From: an uncultured Bacteroidales bacterium
GTDB taxonomy: Bacteria > Bacteroidota > Bacteroidia > Bacteroidales > UBA932
Assembly (NCBI GenBank): GCA_946408295.1
Contig: CAMJRT010000044.1
Coordinates: forward strand, 1-8,159
Reading direction: 5' to 3'
Length of the DNA: 8,159 nt
Program-made: the position numbers and the translations under genes
The notes under the pieces: model-generated
What the model was told of the DNA's origin: nothing
What the model saw: the letters and a program-made list of their open reading frames with translations, nothing else
Databases searched by the model: none
Shown: piece after piece, positions 1 to 4,186 of the stretch
How the letters are laid out: every line of letters begins with the position of its first letter
Position numbering within the stretch: position 1 is the stretch's first letter

Positions 1-113
1 ATATCACCTTCCGTCCGCGGCAGGGTGGCGTCAACTCCATCAATATGAAGCGCATTTGTAAAATCGGCTGGAAGGCCCTGGGTGATTTCCGAACAATCAA
101 TCGAAATCTGTAG
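1..113 (+). CDS. C-terminal end of an unidentified protein, possibly a family 2 glycosyltransferase (partial)
   Basis: An open frame runs in from the left edge (first full codon at 3) and ends at TAG 111-113, giving 36 visible residues. They include PRQGGVNSINMKRI and IGWKALGDFRTINRNL. The basic, aromatic-rich tail and the mostly G/C third positions look like real coding sequence. From memory, an RPRQGG-NSIN stretch near the C-terminus resembles the end of Bacteroidota family 2 (dolichyl-phosphate-mannose synthase-like) glycosyltransferases, but the catalytic domain is outside the window, so this is a weak inference. Repeat copy 1 begins about 20 bases after the stop. No terminator with a T-tract is visible. 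Confidence 0.5.
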   Translation, partial: ITFRPRQGGVNSINMKRICKIGWKALGDFRTINRNL

Positions 114-134
114 CACACGATACGGCGGAAGGGT

Positions 135-236
135 GAATCGTCCTGATGCCGGGTTGCGAAGACTCCCCGAAAGGAAGCGCGAACGGACTTTTTCGTATGA
201 AGTGAGCGCCCTTTCGGGGGCCAGCAGCCCGAACGC
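135..236 (+). repeat. Dispersed structured repeat, copy 1
   Basis: The core at 158-220 matches copy 2 (1292-1354) at 62 of 63 positions and copy 3 (2643-2703) at about 56 of 63. The core folds into a hairpin: 165-174 (CCCCGAAAGG) pairs with 210-219, then a two-base AA bulge at 175-176, then 177-180 (GCGC) pairs with 206-209. The 25-base loop has a smaller ACTT/AAGT stem at 187-190 and 200-203. GCCCGA near 228-233 marks the right end. The left flank at 135-146 is shared with copy 3 (11 of 12 bases). No ORF is conserved across copies and no T-tract follows, so it is not a standard terminator. The family is not one I recognise. Confidence 0.85.
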
Positions 237-416
237 GTGAGAGCCCCCTGCACTTCGAAGCTTTTGGGGCCTGAAGTCGCGCCCTCCGCCGCCTGCGCGG
301 GGATTGATGGGCGAGCCGAGGGAAGCTATCTCCTGTCCGGACTGCGCCGGGAAACATCCCTTGCGGGCCCGTGCTCGCCCGTCCAAGGATAAATTCTTTT
401 CGGCATTTTACGCCGA
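237..416. other. GC-rich intergenic stretch with small inverted repeats
   Basis: No convincing gene is seen between repeat copy 1 and the end of higA. The stretch holds GCCCC (243-247) facing GGGGC (266-270) around a CTTCGAAG palindrome, and GGGCGAGC (309-316) facing GCTCGCCC (373-380). These may be the remains of older repeat or RNA elements. Open frames crossing here are out-of-frame readings with no recognisable domain. Confidence 0.4.
400..416 (-). terminator. Small hairpin directly after the higA stop
   Basis: TCGGC (400-404) and GCCGA (412-416) form a 5-bp stem with a 7-base loop, abutting the higA stop codon at 417-419. On the minus strand it is followed by AAAAGAATTT rather than a clean T-run, so its role as a terminator is uncertain. 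Confidence 0.25.
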
Positions 417-887
417 TCAAGAAAGCAGTTCCCAATTCATTTTTGAGGCGAGAAGTTCCAAAAGCGTTCGGTCGGCAGCAGGAATGCAAAGCCTGATTTC
501 TTGCCTGTTGCCGTATGTAACGTCTGGTTGACGCAGTACGGGTGCGGGTTGCGTAGATTGGAATGGACTGTAACCGGAGACGAATCGGGATGTTCCCATT
601 GTCCGTCGGTTCTTTTCCGTGTTGAATCTTTTTTGCAGCCCCAACCAAAAGTCGGCAGTGATTCCTTCCAGGGCTGCCGCCAACTTGTTTGCGACGGCGG
701 GAGTGATATTCCGGCTACCGTGGATAATGGCACTCAAGTGTGTAGGCTGAAGCCCGGCCATTTTTGCAAATTCTCTTCCGCTGAGGCCCCTGGCGGTCAA
801 TTCTTCCCCCAATATTTCTCCGGGATGAATGGGAAATGCAGCAGGAATCCCATTTGCTGAGTACATCATTTCATCGTTTGTTTCCAT
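417..887 (-). CDS. higA: HigA-family antitoxin, XRE-type helix-turn-helix
   Basis: This is the antitoxin partner of the preceding HigB-like toxin. In this family the protein binds the toxin and represses its own promoter. With the chosen start METNDEMMYS the protein has 156 residues. It shows the family entry motif HPGEILGEEL (21-30), then an XRE/Cro-type helix-turn-helix at about 35-62 (GREFAKMAGLQPTHLSAIIHG), followed by ANKLAAALEGITADFWLGLQ, typical of HigA. After about residue 95 there is a low-complexity linker and a short tail (IPAADRTLLELLASKMNWEL) resembling the segment found in several Bacteroidota antitoxins. An ATG four codons upstream (899) is also possible; neither has a strong ribosome binding site. 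The gene overlaps the 3' end of higB by about 17 bases, as expected for a translationally coupled toxin-antitoxin pair. Confidence 0.85.
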   Translation of the reverse strand: METNDEMMYSANGIPAAFPIHPGEILGEELTARGLSGREFAKMAGLQPTHLSAIIHGSRNITPAVANKLAAALEGITADFWLGLQKRFNTEKNRRTMGTSRFVSGYSPFQSTQPAPVLRQPDVTYGNRQEIRLCIPAADRTLLELLASKMNWELLS

Positions 888-1191
888 AATGCGTATCATC
901 TATTTTAATCAATTGCACTTCAATTCCGTCTTCATTTTCAGTAAATAATAGTCTATGAACAAATGAATTGGAAAGTCTTACAGAAGAGAAGCCGGAATAC
1001 TCGTGCTTAAGCTTCTCGTAATGCAGTCGGCTGAATTGGCCCAATTCATTGACATTAGTGACTGTCTTCATTGTTTCAATCGCCATCACATAACCTTTGA
1101 GAAGAATGGGATTTCTTGCGATGTCTTTGTATCGCTTATTGCTCCCTGTCTGATAAAGTTCCAGCAAATCTCTCTTCATCTTTACTTCCAT
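871..1191 (-). CDS. higB: HigB-like toxin (RelE/ParE superfamily, mRNA interferase)
   Basis: 106 residues. HigB toxins are RelE-fold ribonucleases that cleave mRNA on the ribosome when not bound by HigA. The family pattern is clear: DLLELYQTGSNKRYK near the N-terminus, then QFSRLHYEKLKHEYSGFSSVRLSNSFVHRLLF (52-83), ending in IDDTHYGNK. Candidate functional residues are H57, R73 and H101/Y102, by analogy with the family. The start at 1191 (MEVKMKRDLL) is chosen because it aligns with the family N-terminus and lies just below a -7 promoter box. The longer start at 1218 would lie upstream of that box and adds a non-family extension. An ATG at 1179 has a better-placed GGAAG but would remove the first strand. 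The toxin precedes the antitoxin, the usual hig order. The pair is more AT-rich than most neighbours, which suggests acquisition. Confidence 0.85.
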   Translation of the reverse strand: MEVKMKRDLLELYQTGSNKRYKDIARNPILLKGYVMAIETMKTVTNVNELGQFSRLHYEKLKHEYSGFSSVRLSNSFVHRLLFTENEDGIEVQLIKIDDTHYGNKR

Positions 1192-1205
1192 ACCCTTATT
1201 TTTTG

Positions 1206-1213
1206 CAAAGATA
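1206..1213 (-). promoter_or_regulatory. Bacteroidota -7 box for higBA
   Basis: TATCTTTG on the minus strand matches TAnnTTTG and is followed by C. It ends 14 bases before the chosen higB ATG, so the leader would be only about 10 bases. No clear TTTG lies 19-21 bp upstream; the best candidate is a TATG 19 bp away. Autoregulation by HigA would be expected from the family, but no operator palindrome is obvious. Confidence 0.55.
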
Positions 1214-1278
1214 CACAAAATAATTGGATTATCATAACAATTATTATAACTTCGATTCCCCCAAACTCGTTACTGCGA

Positions 1279-1370
1279 ATGCTCGGGCAGAGAAGACTCC
1301 CCGAAAGGAAGCGCGAACGGACTTTTTCGCATGAAGTGAGCGCCCTTTCGGGGGCAACAGGCCCGAGCGT
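1279..1370 (+). repeat. Dispersed structured repeat, copy 2
   Basis: The core 1292-1354 differs from copy 1 at one loop base only. The 14-bp stem with its AA bulge is intact. This copy also has the best terminal inverted repeat: GCTCGGGC (1281-1288) faces GCCCGAGC (1361-1368). It lies between the divergent higB and phosphoesterase promoters and has the same orientation as copies 1 and 3. Weak similarity to copy 3 extends leftwards to about 1262 (GTTACTG against GTTTACTG). Confidence 0.85.
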
Positions 1371-1384
1371 TCAGACTCTCCTGC

Positions 1385-1417
1385 TTTGCCGATATTTCGG
1401 GAAAATGCGTAAATTTG
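1385..1417 (+). promoter_or_regulatory. Promoter of the membrane metallophosphoesterase gene
   Basis: TTTG (1385-1388), 21 bases, then TAAATTTG (1410-1417), followed by C. This fits the Bacteroidota primary sigma consensus TTTG-N19-21-TAnnTTTG. Transcription would begin near 1424, leaving a leader of about 13 bases before the ATG at 1437, with no Shine-Dalgarno. It begins 14 bases after repeat copy 2. Confidence 0.75.
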
Positions 1418-1436
1418 CGCAAAATCACGTCAATTT

Positions 1437-2513
1437 ATGAAACCCGTCTTCATTGCCATATTGGTCTTTTTCATTGCGGCGGTAGCATATGTCATCTGGC
1501 ATCTGTGGCGACTGACACCGGGAGGCTGGCTGCCCAGACTGACGGTATCCCTGTTGTTTGTCCTGTGGATGGTGGCGGCCTTCGCCAGTATGGGGCTTCG
1601 CAGCCGTGCTCCTATTTCCTTGATAACGGCTTTGTATGAAGTCGGCCATCCGTGGATGATTGTCTGGCTGTATTTACTGATGGCATTCATCGTGGCGGAC
1701 TTGGGTGTGCTGCTCGGGTTCATTCCCAAGGGCGCACTCGTGGGCAACGGCCGGACGCTGGCCGGTCTGCTGGGTGTCATCACGCTGGTGCTGACGGCCG
1801 GCGGTATCCATTATCACCATAAGTACCGCGAGGAACTGACCATCCGGACGGAGAAGCCGCTGCCCCGGCCCTTGACGGTCGTGCTCGCCAGCGACCTGCA
1901 TCTGGGCTACAGCAATCGCAAGGGAGAACTCCTCCGATGGATAGAATTGATAAATGCCGAAAATCCCGACCTGGTGCTTTTCGGCGGAGATGTCGTGGAT
2001 ATGCAGGTGCGGCCATTGCTGGAAGGAAACTACGCAGAGGCGTTCTCCCGTCTTCAAGCACCTGTTTATACCGTCGTGGGCAATCACGAGTATATCGGCA
2101 AGGAATCCGATGCGGAAACCTTTTTCGCCGAAGCCGGCATTACGCTGCTGCGCGACTCGGTGGCCCATTTCGAGGGAGTGACCCTCATCGGCCGTGATGA
2201 CAGGAGCAATCCGCGCCGGAAGCCGCTGTCGGAACTGGCCGATCACCCGGATGGCTTCAGCATTTTGCTGGACCATCAGCCTTTTCATCTGGAAGAGGCT
2301 GAAGCCGCGGGAATTGACTTCCAGTTCAGCGGACATACGCACAGAGGGCAGGTCTGGCCGCTTTCCTGGGTGACGGATGCGATGTATGAAAAGTCTTGGG
2401 GGCATCACCAACGGGGAGACACACGCTACTATATCAGTTCCGGCCTGGGTATATGGGGGCCGAAAATCCGTATCGGCACCCGGTCGGAATATTTGGTGCT
2501 GCATATCCAATGA
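1437..2513 (+). CDS. Membrane-anchored calcineurin-like metallophosphoesterase (YkoQ type)
   Basis: 358 residues, a usual length for the family. The N-terminal part has about four hydrophobic membrane segments (roughly 3-22, 34-52, 72-95 and 107-124). They are followed by a cytoplasmic catalytic domain from about 146 to 355. All metal-binding motifs are present: SDLHLG (D153, H155), GGDVVD (D185), GNHEY (N216, H217), LLDHQP (H280) and GHTHRGQ (H300, H302). Proteins of this architecture are predicted two-metal phosphohydrolases; the natural substrate is generally unknown, and UDP-diacylglucosamine-type or phospholipid substrates are possibilities only. The gene stands alone under its own promoter and is convergent with the ATPase and recJ genes. 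The ATG at 1437 fits both the promoter and the first membrane helix. Confidence 0.9.
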   Translation: MKPVFIAILVFFIAAVAYVIWHLWRLTPGGWLPRLTVSLLFVLWMVAAFASMGLRSRAPISLITALYEVGHPWMIVWLYLLMAFIVADLGVLLGFIPKGALVGNGRTLAGLLGVITLVLTAGGIHYHHKYREELTIRTEKPLPRPLTVVLASDLHLGYSNRKGELLRWIELINAENPDLVLFGGDVVDMQVRPLLEGNYAEAFSRLQAPVYTVVGNHEYIGKESDAETFFAEAGITLLRDSVAHFEGVTLIGRDDRSNPRRKPLSELADHPDGFSILLDHQPFHLEEAEAAGIDFQFSGHTHRGQVWPLSWVTDAMYEKSWGHHQRGDTRYYISSGLGIWGPKIRIGTRSEYLVLHIQ

Positions 2514-2537
2514 ACGGACATATCCTCAAAATCGTGT

Positions 2538-2564
2538 ACAGGACCTCCTCACTAAAAGGCCTGT
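2538..2564. terminator. Hairpin after the phosphoesterase gene
   Basis: ACAGG (2538-2542) and CCT (2544-2546) pair with AGG (2557-2559) and CCTGT (2560-2564), an 8-bp stem with one bulged A and a 10-base loop. It lies 24 bases after the phosphoesterase stop. If the downstream unit is an insertion, it would originally have sat just beyond the recJ stop too and could have served both convergent genes. There is no T-tract on the + strand, so termination is inferred. Confidence 0.4.
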
Positions 2565-2567
2565 AAC

Positions 2568-2597
2568 GGTCTATATCACATCTTCGCGTTCTTTGAT
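2568..2597 (-). repeat. Detached exact copy of the recJ 3' end (left direct repeat)
   Basis: All 30 bases are identical to 4157-4186. Read on the minus strand they encode the last nine RecJ residues (IKEREDVI preceded by a partial codon), the TAG stop and three bases beyond. Similarity stops abruptly at 2598. The copy is not attached to any gene, so it is a remnant or a duplicated junction. Confidence 0.9.
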
Positions 2598-2600
2598 ATT

Positions 2601-2720
2601 GAGTCGTCCTGAAAAAGTTTACTGTCCCGACGCCGGGGACGCGAAGGCTCCTCGGAAGGAAGTGCGAACGGACTTTTTTATGAAGTGAGCGCACTTTCGG
2701 GGGAAAAAGGCCCGAGCGTG
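2601..2720 (+). repeat. Dispersed structured repeat, copy 3 (divergent)
   Basis: The core 2643-2703 is two bases shorter than copies 1 and 2 (CG missing from the loop) and has five substitutions. Three of the four stem changes give G-U pairs in a + strand RNA; the fourth (C to A at 2693) breaks a pair. The right end is GCCCGAGCG. The left flank GAGTCGTCCTGA (2601-2612) matches copy 1 at 11 of 12 positions but is then separated from the core by 18 extra bases. It sits just inside the left edge of the putative inserted unit, 20 bases from the ATPase stop. Confidence 0.8.
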
Positions 2721-2740
2721 CAGGCGAATCTGTTCTGTTA

Positions 2741-4027
2741 TCAATCCTTCAAGCAGCCGACGGGAACGACTATGACACCATCCGGACGATGATAGGCATA
2801 TTGCCCGATGGCAGTGAGAACCATTTTGAATGAGGGCGCCTTCATCTTTGTCGTATCTATCTTTTGGGACAATGCAATTAAGTTTTTGGCACCCTCTTCG
2901 ATTCGGGTCTCACCTCCGAGTTTGATTTCAATAATGCCATAATTGCCATTCCTTAAATGAACCACAGCGTCACATTCCAGCCCGGACTTGTCCCTATAAT
3001 GAAAAACTTGTCCGTCATTGGCATCAGCATATACCCGAAGATCCCGTACGCAAAGAGTCTCAAAAAACAGTCCCATTGTTTCTAAATCGTTGATAAGATC
3101 ATTCGGCCCCAGCCCCAATGCGGCAACCGCGATAGATGGGTCAACAAAATATCGCGTATCACTGGTTCGGATGGCGGTTTTGGAACGTAAATTCGGGTTC
3201 CAGGCGGGCATATCTTCTATTACAAAAATCTTTTTTAAGGCGTTGATATAAGCAATAACAGTTTCGTCGCTCAGGTAGTTCGGTTCATTGGTCTTCAAAT
3301 CCTCTACGATGGTCGGAATGTTGGCCATAGCGCCTTGTAAACGAGCATAGGAGCGCATGAGTCTTCTAGCCCGGTTCTCATCTCTCGCTACGCCATCAAC
3401 TCTGGAGATGTCGCTGCGACAGATGGCTTCAAGGTACTCTTTCACCTGACGAAGTGCCGCCCTTGGATTACTTTTATTCAATGATTTCGGCCAGCCTCCC
3501 CGACAAATGGCATATGCGACATCCTCCATTTTGAGAATATTCTCTCCATCTATCTTTCCATCTCCGGAAAAGAGTTTCCTAAGGCTGACCTGGCCGCTTG
3601 ACTCTCCGGATTCCCAAAGTGTCATAGGGCGCATAGTGAGCCAAGCAAAACGTCCCGTTCCCGTGTGGAGAATCTTGGATTTGTCTGCGGGGACAGCGGA
3701 ACCTGTGAGAATATACAGTCCGTCTTCTTGTCTGTGGTCGGCCTCAAAGCGTACTGCATCCCAGATTTGAGGAGCAATCTGCCATTCGTCAATCAGTCGG
3801 GGGGTATCGCCTTGAAGAAGCCTACTGATATGGGTTTCGGCAAGTAAAAGGTTTTGCTGAAGACTGGCGGGGTCATCCATATACAAGATACTCTTTGCTT
3901 GTTGTTCTGCTGTCGTTGTCTTGCCGCAGGCTTTAGGCCCTTCGATTAAGACAGCCCCCATTGCTTCCAGCTTTTCTTCAAGAAGTATATCTGCAATACG
4001 CTTTTGATATTGAAAAACAATAGCCAT
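2741..4027 (-). CDS. AAA-family ATPase with C-terminal DUF4143 (nuclease-like) domain
   Basis: 428 residues. The N-terminal ATPase domain shows Walker A GPKACGKTT (30-38), Walker B RLIDEWQ (77-83), a sensor TGS (108-110) and GTGRFAWLTMRPMTLWESGES, a hallmark of this family. The C-terminal DUF4143 region carries DKSGLECDAVV (346-356) and IIEIKLGG (365-372). E351/D353 with E367-x-K369 fits a PD-(D/E)XK nuclease-like site; known family members have this fold, but activity and function are generally uncharacterised. The ATG at 4027 is chosen over an in-frame GTG at 4045 because the promoter -7 box (4050-4057) puts the transcript start at about the GTG. These genes often occur in many copies per Bacteroidota genome. 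The gene lies downstream of recJ on the same strand but has its own promoter, and is visibly more AT-rich than recJ. Walker A has Ala at 33, where Trp is common in relatives. Confidence 0.9.
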   Translation of the reverse strand: MAIVFQYQKRIADILLEEKLEAMGAVLIEGPKACGKTTTAEQQAKSILYMDDPASLQQNLLLAETHISRLLQGDTPRLIDEWQIAPQIWDAVRFEADHRQEDGLYILTGSAVPADKSKILHTGTGRFAWLTMRPMTLWESGESSGQVSLRKLFSGDGKIDGENILKMEDVAYAICRGGWPKSLNKSNPRAALRQVKEYLEAICRSDISRVDGVARDENRARRLMRSYARLQGAMANIPTIVEDLKTNEPNYLSDETVIAYINALKKIFVIEDMPAWNPNLRSKTAIRTSDTRYFVDPSIAVAALGLGPNDLINDLETMGLFFETLCVRDLRVYADANDGQVFHYRDKSGLECDAVVHLRNGNYGIIEIKLGGETRIEEGAKNLIALSQKIDTTKMKAPSFKMVLTAIGQYAYHRPDGVIVVPVGCLKD

Positions 4028-4049
4028 AATATGCAATAATTTCACACTG

Positions 4050-4082
4050 CAAATATAGCTATTTTTTTATTTGATAACCAAA
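4050..4082 (-). promoter_or_regulatory. Promoter of the ATPase gene
   Basis: On the minus strand, TTTG (4082-4079), 21 bases, then TATATTTG (4057-4050) followed by C, a full match to the Bacteroidota consensus. The -33 TTTG is the start of TTTGGTTAT, the same 9-mer that heads each unit of the neighbouring tandem array, in opposite orientation. This suggests an operator overlapping the promoter. Confidence 0.7.
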
Positions 4083-4098
4083 GAAATGATAAATTTTC

Positions 4099-4158
4099 GT
4101 TTGGTTATTTGGCGAGATTTTGTTTGGTTGTTTGGCGCGATTCCGTTTGGTTATTTGG
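4099..4158. repeat. Iteron-like tandem array, 23-bp period
   Basis: Units start at 4099, 4122 and 4145. Each begins GTTTGGTT[A/G]TTTGG (14 bases); the first two continue GCG[A/C]GATT. The third is cut off by the recJ end repeat at 4157-4159. An inverted 9-mer, ATAACCAAA (4074-4082), faces the first unit. It could be an operator for the ATPase gene, a binding site used by the mobile unit, or both. Nothing else in the window carries this motif. Confidence 0.75.
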
Positions 4159-4186
4159 TCTATATCACATCTTCGCGTTCTTTGAT
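4157..4186 (-). repeat. recJ 3' end, right direct repeat
   Basis: This is the partner of 2568-2597 with 30 of 30 bases identical. It contains the functional recJ stop codon (4160-4162) and the three bases after it. The match ends at 4157 on one side, where the tandem array begins, and at 4186 on the other, inside recJ. Confidence 0.9.

Larger units (their letters stand above)
2568..4156 (-). mobile_element. Candidate inserted unit at the recJ 3' end carrying an AAA ATPase
   Basis: The unit is bounded by 30-bp direct repeats (2568-2597 and 4157-4186) derived from the recJ tail. It contains repeat copy 3, the ATPase/DUF4143 gene, its promoter and a 23-bp tandem array. Removing it would restore a simple phosphoesterase-recJ convergent junction. 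The content is more AT-rich than recJ. This matches the footprint of integration at a gene end with the gene restored. No integrase, transposase or terminal inverted repeat is visible inside, so the mechanism is unknown and a duplication by ordinary recombination remains possible. Confidence 0.45.

Noticed and set aside
97..860. Overlapping open frames around 97-648 (minus) and 501-860 (plus)
   Set aside because: No domain or coding pattern; they cross the repeat and run antisense or out of frame to higA.
1674..2510. Long minus-strand open frame opposite the phosphoesterase
   Set aside because: A shadow of the GC-rich gene on the other strand; histidine- and arginine-rich with no recognisable motif.
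145..2720. The three repeats as integron attC sites with HigBA, phosphoesterase and ATPase as cassettes
   Set aside because: No matching GTTRRRY/RYYYAAC core sites at the repeat ends, no integrase in the window, and the phosphoesterase has its own normal promoter and looks resident.
135..2720. The three repeats as a CRISPR array
   Set aside because: They are spaced about 1.1 and 1.3 kb apart with genes between, and no Cas genes are present.
2720..2740. Intrinsic terminator after the ATPase gene, from the CCTTTTT on the minus strand inside repeat copy 3
   Set aside because: Only a 3-4-bp stem precedes the T-run, too weak to call.
4074..4158. The 23-bp iterons as a replication origin
   Set aside because: No replication initiator gene or DnaA box nearby; the array overlaps a promoter, which favours an operator or element end.
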